A DNA stretch of 64,000 nucleotides, taken from assembly GCA_965205995.1 (NCBI GenBank), contig OZ242200.1, positions 3,906,001 to 3,970,000 on the forward strand. The letters run 5' to 3'. Made by a program: the position numbers and the translations under genes. Below are positions 16,370 through 25,558 of the stretch, piece after piece. The DNA comes from MPNO01 sp965205995. GTDB lineage: Bacteria > Pseudomonadota > Alphaproteobacteria > MPNO01. The stretch's first letter is position 1; each line of letters opens with the position of its first letter. The notes under the pieces were generated by a model that made no database searches, was not told the DNA's origin, and saw only the letters and a list, made by a program, of their open reading frames with translations.

Positions 16370-17994
16370 GTCGCGACCGCGTCGGTCTCCACCGCCTCGA
16401 TGTCGAAGGCGGCGGCGATCAGCGCCCTGGTATAGGGCTCGGCCGGGGTCTCGAAGATCCGCTGCGTGCTGCCCTGCTCGACGACGCGGCCGTTGCGCAT
16501 GACGATCACCTCGTCGGCCAGCGCGCGCACCACCTTGAGATCGTGGCTGATGAACAGATAGGCGAGCCTGTGGCGCGCCTGCAGCGCCCGCAGCAGATCG
16601 ACGATCTGCGCCTGGATCGACATGTCGAGCGCCGAAGTCGGCTCGTCGAGCACGATGAAGCGCGGCTTGAGCGCGATGGCGCGGGCGATCGCGATCCGCT
16701 GACGCTGCCCGCCGGAGAATTCGTGCGGATAGCGGTCCTGGGCGTCGGGGTCGAGCCCGACCTCGAGGAGCGCTTCGGCGATCGCCGCCCGGCGTTCGCC
16801 GTAATCGCCCGCCATGCCGTGGACGACGAGGCCTTCCTCGACGATCTGCCCCACCGAGAACCTCGGCGAGAGCGAGCTGAACGGGTCCTGGAAGACGATC
16901 TGCATCTCGCGCCGCAGGGGGCGGAGCTCGGACCAGCTCATGCCGCTGATGTCGCGCCCGCGGAAATGGATCGGCCCGAGGCTCTTCTCCAGCCGCAGCA
17001 GCCCCAAAGCGAGCGTGGTCTTGCCCGACCCGCTCTCGCCGACCACCCCGAGGGTCTGGCCCTCGCGCACGGTGACGGACACGCCGTCCACCGCCTTGAT
17101 GTGGCCGGCGACGCGCCGGAGGATGCCGCGCTTGACCGGAAACCAGACTTTCAGATCGTCGGCCGTCATCACCGGCTCGGCGGTGTCGTCGGCGGCGACC
17201 GGGCGCCCCTTCGGTTCGGCGGCCAGCAGATGCCTGGTGTAGCTGTGCTGCGGGTTGTCGAAGATCTCGGCGGTGGGTCCGGTCTCGACGATTTCGCCCT
17301 CTGTCATCACCGCGACCCGGTGGGCGATCTTGCGGACGATGCCGATGTCGTGGGTGATCAGCAGGATCGACATGCCGCGCGCGCGCTGCAGCTCCGCCAG
17401 CAGCTTGAGGATCTGCGCCTGGATGGTGACGTCGAGCGCGGTCGTCGGCTCGTCGGCGATCAGCAGTTCGGGGTCGTTGGCCAGCGCCATCGCGATCATC
17501 ACCCGCTGGCGCTGGCCGCCCGAAAGCTGGTGGGGGTAGGCTTGCAGACGGCTTTCCGCCTCCGGCAGGCCGACCTGCTTCAAGAGATCGACGATCTGCG
17601 CCCGGGCGTCCCCGGGGTCGAGCCCCTTGTGCACCTTGAGGACTTCGCCGATCTGCTTCTCGACCGTGTGCAGCGGGTTCAGCGAGGTCATCGGCTCCTG
17701 GAAGATCATCGCGATCCGGTTGCCGCGGACGCCGCGCAGCACCGGCTCGGGACAGCCCATCAGCTCCTCGCCGGCGAACCGGATGCTGCCGCTCGGGTGG
17801 TGGGCAAGCGGATAGGGCAGGAGTTGCAGGATCGACAGCGCCGAGACCGATTTACCGGACCCGCTCTCCCCGACCAGCGCAAAGGTCTCGCCGCGGCCGA
17901 TCGCGAACGAGATGTTGCGCACCGCCCGGACCTCGCGCTCGCCGCTGCCGAAAGACACCGACAAATCGTCGGCGGTGAGCAGTACCCGGTCCAT
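16366..17994 (-). CDS. yejF: Peptide ABC transporter, dual-ATPase subunit YejF-like, 542 aa
   Basis: Starts at ATG 17994 (MDRVLLTADDLSV); longer open frame upstream lies in yejE antisense and is ignored. Two full ATP-binding domains are fused. The first has GESGSGKS, LSGGQRQR and LIADEPTTALD; the second has GESGSGKT, FSGGQRQR and VLDEPTSALD. Each is followed by an oligopeptide-type C-terminal extension. This double ATPase is characteristic of YejF, which energises the YejABEF importer (microcin C and other peptides in Escherichia coli). It is the last gene of the operon and starts 8 bases after yejE ends. Confidence 0.92.
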   Translation of the reverse strand: MDRVLLTADDLSVSFGSGEREVRAVRNISFAIGRGETFALVGESGSGKSVSALSILQLLPYPLAHHPSGSIRFAGEELMGCPEPVLRGVRGNRIAMIFQEPMTSLNPLHTVEKQIGEVLKVHKGLDPGDARAQIVDLLKQVGLPEAESRLQAYPHQLSGGQRQRVMIAMALANDPELLIADEPTTALDVTIQAQILKLLAELQRARGMSILLITHDIGIVRKIAHRVAVMTEGEIVETGPTAEIFDNPQHSYTRHLLAAEPKGRPVAADDTAEPVMTADDLKVWFPVKRGILRRVAGHIKAVDGVSVTVREGQTLGVVGESGSGKTTLALGLLRLEKSLGPIHFRGRDISGMSWSELRPLRREMQIVFQDPFSSLSPRFSVGQIVEEGLVVHGMAGDYGERRAAIAEALLEVGLDPDAQDRYPHEFSGGQRQRIAIARAIALKPRFIVLDEPTSALDMSIQAQIVDLLRALQARHRLAYLFISHDLKVVRALADEVIVMRNGRVVEQGSTQRIFETPAEPYTRALIAAAFDIEAVETDAVAT

Positions 17995-18002
17995 CGCCCG
18001 GC

Positions 18003-19043
18003 CTACCCGTTCACCGTCTTGCGCGGATCGAACGCATCGCGCACCCCCTCGCCGACGAAGATCAGCAGCGAGAGCGTGACGATGATCGTCAGGCTCGCGG
18101 TGACCGCGAGCCAGGGCGCCTGCAAATTGGCCTTGCCCTGGGCCAGCAGCTCGCCCAGCGAAGGCGAGCCGGGCGGCAGGCCGAATCCGAGGAAGTCGAG
18201 CGCCGTCAGGCTGGTGATGGAACCGGTCAGGATGATGGGAAGGAAGGTCAGTGTCGCGACCATCGCGTTGGGCAGCACATGCCGGCGCATGATCGTGATG
18301 TTGTTCACCCCGAGCGCGCGCGCCGCCCGGACATAGTCGAAATTGCGCGCCCGCAGGAATTCCGCGCGCACCACGCCTTCGAGCGCGGTCCAGCCGAACA
18401 GCACCATGATGCCGAGCAGCCACCAGAAATTGGGGGTCACCACGCTGGCCAGGATGATCAGCAGGAACAGGGTGGGGAGCCCCTGCCAGACCTCGATGAA
18501 TCGCTGGAAGGCGAGATCGGTCCAGCCTCCGAAATAGCCCTGGGCCCCGCCCACGGCCACGCCGATGATCGAGCCCAGGACGGTGAGCGAGATGCCGAAC
18601 AGCACCGAGATACGGAAGCCGTAGATCGCCCGCGCCAGCACGTCGCGCGCCTGGTCGTCGGTGCCGAGCCAGTTGTCGGCCGACGGCGGCGCCGGCGCCG
18701 GGACCTTCAGGTCGTAGTTGACGGTGCGGTAGCTGTATGGAATCAGCGGCCAGACCATCCAGCCGCCCTTGTCGTGGATCAGCTGCTTGACGTCCGGCTC
18801 GCGGTACTCCGCCTCGGTCTCGAAAACGCCGCCGAACGCGGTCTCGGGATAGGCCGCGAAGACCGGGAAGTAGTAGCCGCCGCCATACTGGATCAGCAGC
18901 GGCTTGTCGTTGGCGATGAACTCGGCCGGCAAAGTGAGCACGAACAGCACGAGAAATATCCAGAACGAGACATAGGCGCGCCGGTTGTTGCGGAAATTGC
19001 GCAGCCGCCGCCGGGTGAGCGGCGTCAGCCGGACGCCGAGCAC
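18003..19043 (-). CDS. yejE: Peptide ABC transporter permease YejE-like, 346 aa
   Basis: Inner-membrane permease with a first helix (AYVSFWIFLVLFVLTLPAEFIA), a large periplasmic insert with FPVFAAYPETAFGGVFE, then the transport domain ending in FVGEGVRDAFDPRK. The EAA loop reads RAARALGVNNITIMRRHVLPNA. The sequence aligns well with E. coli YejE. GTG 19043 gives a YejE-like length and begins after the yejB stop; a TTG at 19100 would overlap yejB by 41 bases and lacks a ribosome site. It forms the translocation channel with YejB. Confidence 0.88.
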   Translation of the reverse strand: MLGVRLTPLTRRRLRNFRNNRRAYVSFWIFLVLFVLTLPAEFIANDKPLLIQYGGGYYFPVFAAYPETAFGGVFETEAEYREPDVKQLIHDKGGWMVWPLIPYSYRTVNYDLKVPAPAPPSADNWLGTDDQARDVLARAIYGFRISVLFGISLTVLGSIIGVAVGGAQGYFGGWTDLAFQRFIEVWQGLPTLFLLIILASVVTPNFWWLLGIMVLFGWTALEGVVRAEFLRARNFDYVRAARALGVNNITIMRRHVLPNAMVATLTFLPIILTGSITSLTALDFLGFGLPPGSPSLGELLAQGKANLQAPWLAVTASLTIIVTLSLLIFVGEGVRDAFDPRKTVNG

Positions 19044-19059
19044 GTGCTCCGCGCCGCCG

Positions 19060-20178
19060 TCAGCCACCGCGCGCCTCGAAATCGATGCGCGGGTCGACAA
19101 TGGTGTAGGTGAGGTCGCCCACCAGGCGCATCACCAGCCCGAGCAGGGTGAAGAAAAAGGTGGTCGCGAAGACGATCGGGTAGTCGCGCTTGATCAGCGC
19201 CTCGAAACCCAGGAGGCCGAGCCCGTCGAGCGAGAAAATCACCTCGATCAGCAGGGACCCGGTAAACAGGATGCCGACGAAGACGCCCGGGAAGCTCGCG
19301 ATCACGATCAGCATCGCGTTGCGGAACACGTGGCCGTAGAGCACGCGGCGCTCGGTCAGGCCCTTGGCCCGCGCGGTGAGCACGTATTGCATGTTGATCT
19401 GGTCGAGATAGGAGTTCTTGGTGAGCAGGGTGAGCGACAGGAACCCGCCGGCGACCAGCGAGACCAGCGGCAGGATCAGATGCCAGAAATAGTCGGCGAT
19501 CTGGCCGAAGAAGCCGAGTTCGTCGAAATTCTCCGACGTCAGGCCGCGAAGCGGGAACCAGTCGAGGAAGCTGCCGCCGGCGAAGAAGACGATCAGCAGC
19601 ACCGCCAGCACGAATGACGGCGTGGCGAAGCCGATGGTCATCACGATCGTCGTCCAGAGGTCGAAGCGGGTCCCGTCCTTCACCGCCTTGCGGATGCCGA
19701 GCGGAATGCAGACCACATAGAGGATCAGCGTCGACCAGAGCCCGAGCGAAATCGAGACCGGCATCTTTTCCAGCACCAGATTGACCACCGTCTCGTCGCG
19801 GAAATAGCTGGTGCCGAAATCGAAGGTGAGGAAATTCCCCATCATCAGCACGAAGCGCTCGTGTATCGGCTTGTCGAAACCGAACTGCTTTTCGAGCTGG
19901 GCGATGAATTCGGGGTCGAGCCCGCGCGCGCCGCGGTACTTGCTGGTCACCGCGGATGACGCCGCGTCCGCCTGCGCCGCCGAAGGCGAGGCGCCGGTCT
20001 CGGTGCCGCCGCCGCCGCCGAACCGGCTGGTCGGCGCGACGCTGGTGCCGGTGACCTCGGCGATGATCTGCTCGACCGGCCCGCCCGGCGCCACCTGGAT
20101 GATCAGGAAGTTGACGACCATGATCCCGATCAGCGTCGGGATCATCAGGAACAGCCGCCGGACGATATAGCTCAGCAT
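19060..20178 (-). CDS. yejB: Peptide ABC transporter permease YejB-like, 372 aa
   Basis: The protein opens MLSYIVRRLFLMIPTLIGIM, the standard first helix of DppB/YejB permeases. A soluble insert (residues 45-85) is rich in Gly, Ala and Ser, followed by LEKQFGFDKPIHERF and the binding-protein-dependent transport domain with the EAA-type loop ARAKGLTERRVLYGHVFRNA. Several hydrophobic spans follow, and the C-terminus (IDFEARGG) is cytoplasmic. Partner of YejE in the inner membrane. The gene starts 28 bases after the second yejA. Confidence 0.92.
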   Translation of the reverse strand: MLSYIVRRLFLMIPTLIGIMVVNFLIIQVAPGGPVEQIIAEVTGTSVAPTSRFGGGGGTETGASPSAAQADAASSAVTSKYRGARGLDPEFIAQLEKQFGFDKPIHERFVLMMGNFLTFDFGTSYFRDETVVNLVLEKMPVSISLGLWSTLILYVVCIPLGIRKAVKDGTRFDLWTTIVMTIGFATPSFVLAVLLIVFFAGGSFLDWFPLRGLTSENFDELGFFGQIADYFWHLILPLVSLVAGGFLSLTLLTKNSYLDQINMQYVLTARAKGLTERRVLYGHVFRNAMLIVIASFPGVFVGILFTGSLLIEVIFSLDGLGLLGFEALIKRDYPIVFATTFFFTLLGLVMRLVGDLTYTIVDPRIDFEARGG

Positions 20179-20206
20179 CCGGCTCGGTGTCCGTCGGGCG
20201 CCGCCA

Positions 20207-22045
20207 TCACGGCCCGGGCGGGGCTTTCCCCGCCGCGATCGTCGCCGCCTTCTCGGGGTTGTACCACCATGTGTCGACGACGCCCCGGGCGAAGCGCGGC
20301 TTGGTCGCGGGGCGGTCGAACTTGTTCCAGTAGGCGATGTGGTGAACCCCCTTGAACCATTGCGGCACGGTGTAGTTGTTCCACATCAGCACGCGGTCGA
20401 GCGCCCGCACCGCGGTCGTCAACTGCTTGCGCGAGGCCGCCCCGATGATCTTCTCGACCAACGCATCGACGGCCGGGTCCCGGATGCCGCCGACATTGAA
20501 CGATCCCGGTGTGGCGGCGCTCGCCGAGCCGAAAAAATTGCGCTGCTCGAGCCCCGGCGTCAGCGGCTGGACATAGCGCCGGACGATCACGTCGAAGTCG
20601 TGGTGATCGGTGCGGTATTTGAAATTGGCCGAATCGACGATGCGGATCCTGGCCTCGATGCCCAACCGCTTGAGGTTGCTGACATAGGGCGAAATGATCC
20701 GGGTGAACGAGGCCTCGAACAGCAGGAACTCGATCTCCACCGCCGCGCCCGAGGCGTCCCGGAGCACGCCCTCCACCACCCGGTATCCGGCCTCGCGCAG
20801 CAGCCTTGTGGCGGTGCGCAGCTCGCGGCGGATCTTGCCGCTGCCGTCGGTCACGCTGGCCTTGTAGGGCCGGGTGAAGACCTCTTCGGGGACAATGCCC
20901 CGCAACGGCTCGAGCAAGGCGAGCTCGTCCTCGCTCGGCGGCGCGTGGGCGGCGAGCGGCGAATTCTCGAACATCGAGTTGGTCCGCTCGTAGAGCCCGA
21001 AGAACAGGTTCTTGTTGGTCCATTCGAAATCGAATGCGAGGCCGAGCGCGCGGCGCACCCGGCGGTCCTTGAACTTGTCGCGCCTGAGGTTGAAGAAAAA
21101 CGCCTGCACGCCGGACGGCGTCTCGTCGGCCAGGGTCTCGCGCCGGATCAGCTTGCGGCGCACCGGGGGCTTGTCGTATTGCGTCGCCCAGCTCCTGGAG
21201 GTGAACTCCTCGCGGAAGTCGTACTGGCCGGCGAAAATCGCCTCGAACGCGATATCGCGGTCGCGGTAGTAGTCGACCTTGATCCGGTCGAAATTGTAGC
21301 GTCCGCGGTTGATCGGCAGGTCCCGGGCCCAGTACTCGGCAACCCGCTCATAGCTCACCGACCGTCCGGGCTCCGCCTTGGCGACCCGGTAGGGCCCGCT
21401 GGAAAGCGGCGGGGTGAAGGTCGTCTTGTCGAACGCGGCCCTGGTGTAATACGCCTTCGACAGCACCGGCAGCGCCGCCAGCTGCACCGGGAGGTCGCGG
21501 TGCCGGCCGGGCTTGAAGGTGAACCTGACCTTGTGGCGGTCGACGGCTTCGACCCCGGCGACATCGCGGAACAGGATGCGGAATTGCGGGTGGCCTTTCT
21601 CGACCAGGGTCAGATAAGTGAACGCGACATCGTCCGCCGTGATCGGCGTGCCGTCGTGGAACCGGGCCTCCGGCCGGAGCCGGAAGGCGACCCAGCCGCC
21701 CGCTTGCGGAACCTCGATCGCCTCGGCGACGAGGCCGTAAAGCGCATCCGGCTCGTCGAAGGCGCGCGCCATCAGCGTGTCGAACAGGAGGGCGTTCCAC
21801 GCCTCCTTCTGGCCCTTGAGGATGAACGGGTTGAGGGTCTCGAACGTGTCCAGCCCCCAGAGCCGCAGCGTCCCGCCCTTGGGCGCGTCCGGGTTGACGT
21901 AGTCGAGATGGGCAAAATCCGCGCCGTATTTGAGGTCGCCGAAGACCGAGACGCCGTGGCTCACCTTCACCGTGGCGGCGAGGGCGTCGGCCGCCAGCAA
22001 CGCCAGCATCGCCGCGCCGGCATGGCGGAGGAGGGCCGTCCTCAC
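20207..22045 (-). CDS. yejA: Peptide ABC transporter substrate-binding protein YejA-like, second copy, 612 aa
   Basis: GTG 22045 is the start: it overlaps the stop of the first copy as GTGA and gives a short leader (MRTALLRHAGAAMLALLAADALAA) with a signal-peptide pattern. The body is an SBP family 5 dipeptide/oligopeptide-binding protein with YVNPDAPKGG, SFDFEWTNKNLFFGLYERTNS-like and FNLRRDKFKDRRVRRALG. It is clearly paralogous to the neighbouring 618-residue gene through the whole length. Periplasmic peptide capture for YejBEF is the expected role. Two binding proteins in tandem suggest two ligand ranges for one permease. Confidence 0.9.
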   Translation of the reverse strand: MRTALLRHAGAAMLALLAADALAATVKVSHGVSVFGDLKYGADFAHLDYVNPDAPKGGTLRLWGLDTFETLNPFILKGQKEAWNALLFDTLMARAFDEPDALYGLVAEAIEVPQAGGWVAFRLRPEARFHDGTPITADDVAFTYLTLVEKGHPQFRILFRDVAGVEAVDRHKVRFTFKPGRHRDLPVQLAALPVLSKAYYTRAAFDKTTFTPPLSSGPYRVAKAEPGRSVSYERVAEYWARDLPINRGRYNFDRIKVDYYRDRDIAFEAIFAGQYDFREEFTSRSWATQYDKPPVRRKLIRRETLADETPSGVQAFFFNLRRDKFKDRRVRRALGLAFDFEWTNKNLFFGLYERTNSMFENSPLAAHAPPSEDELALLEPLRGIVPEEVFTRPYKASVTDGSGKIRRELRTATRLLREAGYRVVEGVLRDASGAAVEIEFLLFEASFTRIISPYVSNLKRLGIEARIRIVDSANFKYRTDHHDFDVIVRRYVQPLTPGLEQRNFFGSASAATPGSFNVGGIRDPAVDALVEKIIGAASRKQLTTAVRALDRVLMWNNYTVPQWFKGVHHIAYWNKFDRPATKPRFARGVVDTWWYNPEKAATIAAGKAPPGP

Positions 22046-23898
22046 TGCGCGCCGCCGAGGTTGCGCTTGCGCTCTTCGAGGCTCGCCGCCTTGTCCGCGT
22101 CGACCCACCAGCTCATCAAGTCGTTGCCGTATTTCGGGCTCTTGGCCGGTTTGCCGAACTTGTCCCAATAGGCGATGCGGTCGAAGCGTATATGCCATTG
22201 CGGGACGACGTAGTGGTTCCACAGCAGCACGCGATCCAGCGCGCGCGTCGCGGCGACCAGGCTGCCGCGGTCGGGGGCCGCGATCAGATTCTCGATCAGG
22301 GCGTCGACGGCGGGGTTGCGGATGCCGACGAGGTTGCGGCTGCCCTCGCGGCCGGCGGCGTCCGAGCTCCAGAAATCGCGCTGCTCGTTGCCGGGCGAGT
22401 CCGACTGGCCCCAGCTCGCGACCGCCATGTCGAAGTCGAACCCGTTCAGGCGGTTGATATATTGGGATGAATCGACGACCCGGATGCGACTTTCTATGCC
22501 GAGCCGCTTGAGGTTGCGGATGAACGGAGCGACCACCCGCTCGAAGGCGGGGCTGACCAGCAGGAACTCGATCTCCATCGCCTCGCCGGTCCGGGCGTCG
22601 GTCAGCCGGCCGTCCTGGATCGCCCAGGATGCCGCCTTGAGCAAGCCGGCGGCGCGCCGCAGGTTGCGCCGGATATTGCCCGACCCGTCGGACTCGGGCG
22701 GCGTGAACGGGCGGGCGAACGCGGCGTCGGGGATCTTGCCGCGGAACCGCTCGAGCAGCGCCTTTTCGGCGGGTCCGGCCGGGCCGCTGGCGGCGAGCTC
22801 GGAATTGGAGAAGAAGCTCGCCGTCCGGCTGTACTGGCCATGGAACAGGTTCTTGTTCGACCAGTTGAAATCGAAGGCGAGCCCGATCGCCTCGCGCACC
22901 CGGATGTCGCGGAACTTCGCCCGCCTGAGATTGAAGGCGAAGGCCTGCATCCCGGTGGGCCGCGCATGCCGCACCTGTTCGGTGCGCACCAGCCCGGCAG
23001 CGGCGGCGGGAAAGCGGTAGCCGGTCGCCCAGTCCTTGGACGAGATTTCCGAGCGGTAGTCGTACTCGTTCGCCTTGAAGGCTTCGAGCGCGACCGTCTG
23101 GTCGCGGTAATAATCGATCCGGACGCGGTCGAAATTGTTCATGCCGCGATTGATCGGCAGCCGCTCGCCCCAGTAGTCCCGGACCCGCTCGAACTCGACG
23201 AACCGTCCCGCCTCGAAGCGGGCGATCCGGTAGGGCCCGCTGCCGAGCGGCGGCTCGAGCGTGGTCCGGTCGAAGGCGCGGCCCTCCCAGTAATGCCTGG
23301 GCAGGACCGGCAGCTGGCCGGTGATCTGCGGCAGCTCGCGGTTGGGCGGCCCGGTGAAATGGAACTTCACCCGGTGGCGGTCGAGCCGTTCGGCCTGGGA
23401 GATGTTGCGATAGTAGTAGCGATAGAAGGGCTGGCCGTTCTCGCGCAGCGCCTTGAGGCTGAAGATGACGTCGTCCGCCGTCACCGGCTTGCCGTCGTGA
23501 AACCGGGCCTCCGGGCGCAAATTGTAGATCGCGTAGGATAGATCGTCCGGCACCTCGACGGTCTCGGCGATCAGCCCGTACTCGGCCGAGATCTCGTCGC
23601 GCGGCGAGGTCATGAGCGTCTCGATCACGAACCCCATATTCGCCGAGTCGCCCTTGACGATATAGGGGTTGAAACTGTCGAACGAGCCGATCGCGTGCAG
23701 CTTGACCGCCCCGCCCTTGGGCGCGTCGGGATTGACATAGGTGCGATGGGCGAAGTCGGGCGGGTATCCGAGGGAGCCGACGAGGGTGAGGCCGTGACGC
23801 TTGACCGCCTCTGCGCCGGCGGCGCCGCCGGCGAGGACGAGAACCGCCGCGGCAAGGGCGCCGGCAGACCAGGCTAGGGCCCTATCCAAGCTCTTCAT
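22042..23898 (-). CDS. yejA: Peptide ABC transporter substrate-binding protein YejA-like, first copy, 618 aa
   Basis: ATG 23898 follows GAGGGGAGGGC. Residues 1-29 form a signal peptide (charged MKSLDR, hydrophobic ALAAAVLVLAGGAAG, cleavage after AEA or nearby). The mature protein is an SBP family 5 binding protein with YVNPDAPKGGAVKL, YNLRPEARFHDGKPVTADDV and AFDFNWSNKNLFHGQY. It heads the five-gene yejA-yejA-yejB-yejE-yejF operon; coupling to the second copy is through a GTGA overlap. A promoter candidate lies at 23934-23962. Confidence 0.92.
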   Translation of the reverse strand: MKSLDRALAWSAGALAAAVLVLAGGAAGAEAVKRHGLTLVGSLGYPPDFAHRTYVNPDAPKGGAVKLHAIGSFDSFNPYIVKGDSANMGFVIETLMTSPRDEISAEYGLIAETVEVPDDLSYAIYNLRPEARFHDGKPVTADDVIFSLKALRENGQPFYRYYYRNISQAERLDRHRVKFHFTGPPNRELPQITGQLPVLPRHYWEGRAFDRTTLEPPLGSGPYRIARFEAGRFVEFERVRDYWGERLPINRGMNNFDRVRIDYYRDQTVALEAFKANEYDYRSEISSKDWATGYRFPAAAAGLVRTEQVRHARPTGMQAFAFNLRRAKFRDIRVREAIGLAFDFNWSNKNLFHGQYSRTASFFSNSELAASGPAGPAEKALLERFRGKIPDAAFARPFTPPESDGSGNIRRNLRRAAGLLKAASWAIQDGRLTDARTGEAMEIEFLLVSPAFERVVAPFIRNLKRLGIESRIRVVDSSQYINRLNGFDFDMAVASWGQSDSPGNEQRDFWSSDAAGREGSRNLVGIRNPAVDALIENLIAAPDRGSLVAATRALDRVLLWNHYVVPQWHIRFDRIAYWDKFGKPAKSPKYGNDLMSWWVDADKAASLEERKRNLGGAQ

Positions 23899-23933
23899 GC
23901 CCTCCCCTCAGAGCGGCAGCCGCGCGGGGCGCG

Positions 23934-23962
23934 ATTCTGTTCGCTATGCCGGACGCGTTCAA
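23934..23962 (-). promoter_or_regulatory. Candidate sigma-70 promoter of the yej operon
   Basis: On the minus strand TTGAAC (23957-23962) and CAGAAT (23934-23939) are separated by 17 bases, each matching consensus at 4 of 6 positions. It lies 35 bases before the first yejA ATG. Plausible but not unique. Confidence 0.4.
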
Positions 23963-23978
23963 GCACGCCGTTGAGGCG

Positions 23979-24767
23979 CTAGGTGGTGACGCCGGCGAGC
24001 AATTCCAAGGCTTTGTCGTGAACCCGCTTATCGCCGGCGGCGATCACCCTACCATCCGAACCGGGACCGAGCGCCTCGCCCTTCCAGTCGGTGATGCGCC
24101 CGTTCGCGCCGTCGACCACGGGGACGAGCGCGCAGAAGTCGTAAGGCTTGAGCCCGGCCTCGACGACGAGGTCGATATGGCCGGCCGCCAGCAGCCCGTA
24201 TGCATAGCAATCCCCGCCGTAGATCGTGCTTCGCACGGTTTCGGAAAGCCGCCGGAAGGCGTCCCGGTCGGCGCCGTCGAAGAGGTCGGGCGAGGTCGTG
24301 TTGAGGATCGCCCGGCCGATATCGGCGCAGTCCCGGGTGGCGATCGCCTCGCCGCAGAAGCGCGATCCCGACCCGGCCGCTCCCACCCAGCGCTCGCCGA
24401 GAACCGGCTGGTCGATGATGCCGAGGATCGGCCTGCCGCTCCTGAGCAGCGCGATCAGGGTGCCGAAAATGGGCTTGCCGGCGACGAAGGCCCTGGTGCC
24501 GTCGATCGGGTCCAGCACCCAGACTTCGGCGGCGTCCGGGCGTTCATTGCCGAATTCCTCGCCGACGATCCCGTGCTCGGGATAGCGCTCGCCGATCAAT
24601 GCCCGCATCGCCCGTTCGGCGTCGCGGTCGGCGATGGTTACCGGCGAGGAATCTGGCTTGTCCTCGACCGGCATGGGAGTCCTGAAATGCCGGCGGACGA
24701 TCCCGCCGCTGGCGTCGGCGAGCGCGTGGGCGAAGTCGATATAGGCCTGGGGGCAGGCGCTGGACAT
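23979..24767 (-). CDS. hisN: Inositol-monophosphatase-family phosphatase, HisN-like (histidinol-phosphatase), 262 aa
   Basis: Starts at ATG 24767. Metal-binding motifs are present in order: the VTIADRDAE segment, GIVGEEFG (Glu ligand), WVLDPIDGTRAFVAGKPIFGTLIAL (DPIDGT) and YDFCALVPVVDGANG near the C-terminus. The TRAFxxGKPxFGT wording is the hallmark of the HisN branch, which dephosphorylates histidinol phosphate, rather than SuhB or CysQ. Length is normal. It lies 30 bases downstream of the cytochrome c gene, on the same strand. The histidine role is inferred from family similarity. Confidence 0.85.
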   Translation of the reverse strand: MSSACPQAYIDFAHALADASGGIVRRHFRTPMPVEDKPDSSPVTIADRDAERAMRALIGERYPEHGIVGEEFGNERPDAAEVWVLDPIDGTRAFVAGKPIFGTLIALLRSGRPILGIIDQPVLGERWVGAAGSGSRFCGEAIATRDCADIGRAILNTTSPDLFDGADRDAFRRLSETVRSTIYGGDCYAYGLLAAGHIDLVVEAGLKPYDFCALVPVVDGANGRITDWKGEALGPGSDGRVIAAGDKRVHDKALELLAGVTT

Positions 24768-24797
24768 GGCAAGCCGCTCCCGCGCCCGGCGGCGGCG

Positions 24798-25337
24798 CTA
24801 TGGAAGCGGCGCCGGCGAATCGCTCAACGAGCGCAGATAGGCGATCACCGCGGCGCGGTCGCGCGCCTTCCTGAGCCCGGCGAAGGCCATCTTGGTCTTC
24901 GGGATATAGGCCTTGGGCTTGGTCAGGAAGGCGTTGAGGTTGTCGTAGGTCCACTTGCCGCCCTTCCCGGCGAACGCCTTGGAATAGGAGAACCCTTCCC
25001 GCTTGCCGACATCGGCGTTCACCACGTTCCACAGATTGGGGCCGATCTTGGTCTTGCCGCCTTTTTCGACCGTATGGCACGCACGGCACTTCTTGAACAC
25101 TTTCGGCCCGGCGGCGGCGTCGGCCTCGGCGATCAGCGAAGCGATCTGCACCGGCGGGGCGGCATCGGCGGGCGCCTGGGCCGCGGGCTCCGGCTTCGCC
25201 GCGGCCGTCACCACCGCTCCGCCCTTGCCGCTGTCCCGCGGGTGGACGAGCGCGTTGCCGATGGTGCTGATCGTCATCAGCACCAGGGCGACCAGCAATA
25301 TCGCGCCTGCGATCTTGTTGACGAGCATCTGCGACAT
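24798..25337 (-). CDS. Membrane-anchored class I cytochrome c (CycM/c2-like), 179 aa
   Basis: ATG 25337. An uncleaved N-terminal helix (KIAGAILLVALVLMTISTIGNAL, residues 7-29) anchors the protein. An Ala/Pro linker (45-80) leads to a single heme-c domain with CRACHTVEKGG (CxxCH), GPNLWNVV, and TKMAFAGLRKARDRAAVIAYL, where Met is the sixth ligand. This is the layout of alphaproteobacterial cytochrome c552/CycM, which carries electrons between the bc1 complex and cytochrome oxidase on the periplasmic face. Divergent from pheA over about 220 bases. Confidence 0.93.
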   Translation of the reverse strand: MSQMLVNKIAGAILLVALVLMTISTIGNALVHPRDSGKGGAVVTAAAKPEPAAQAPADAAPPVQIASLIAEADAAAGPKVFKKCRACHTVEKGGKTKIGPNLWNVVNADVGKREGFSYSKAFAGKGGKWTYDNLNAFLTKPKAYIPKTKMAFAGLRKARDRAAVIAYLRSLSDSPAPLP

Positions 25338-25432
25338 GGTTCGTCTTCCCTTGCACGGCCCGGCGCCCGCAGGCCGGCCACGGCGAACGAGGCGCGCAAA
25401 AAGCGGGGCTGCGCTGAGCCAGCGCAGGCGTC

Positions 25433-25460
25433 ATTAGCAGAACCGGTTTCCCCTTTGCAA
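25433..25460 (-). promoter_or_regulatory. Candidate promoter of the cytochrome c gene
   Basis: On the minus strand TTGCAA (25455-25460) and GCTAAT (25433-25438) are spaced by 16 bases, each 4 of 6 to consensus, about 95 bases upstream of the ATG. Divergent from the pheA promoter. Confidence 0.35.
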
Positions 25461-25495
25461 GCTGACTGCCGGCCGGCCCCGCCGGGCAAGGCGGT

Positions 25496-25524
25496 TTGAC
25501 ACGGCAACCGACGAATTCGATACT
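25496..25524 (+). promoter_or_regulatory. Sigma-70 promoter of pheA
   Basis: TTGACA (25496-25501, perfect -35) and GATACT (25519-25524, 4 of 6) are separated by exactly 17 bases. Transcription would start near 25531, leaving a leader of about 28 bases before the ATG at 25559. The promoter occupies the beginning of the longest open frame, supporting the internal ATG as the true start. Confidence 0.65.
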
Positions 25525-25558
25525 CCGCCGCCCGTCGCCGCGGCGCTGCCGGAAGAAG

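Noticed and set aside
18003..19100. TTG 19100 as the yejE start
   Set aside because: No ribosome site and a 41-base overlap with yejB; GTG 19043 gives a YejE-like length.
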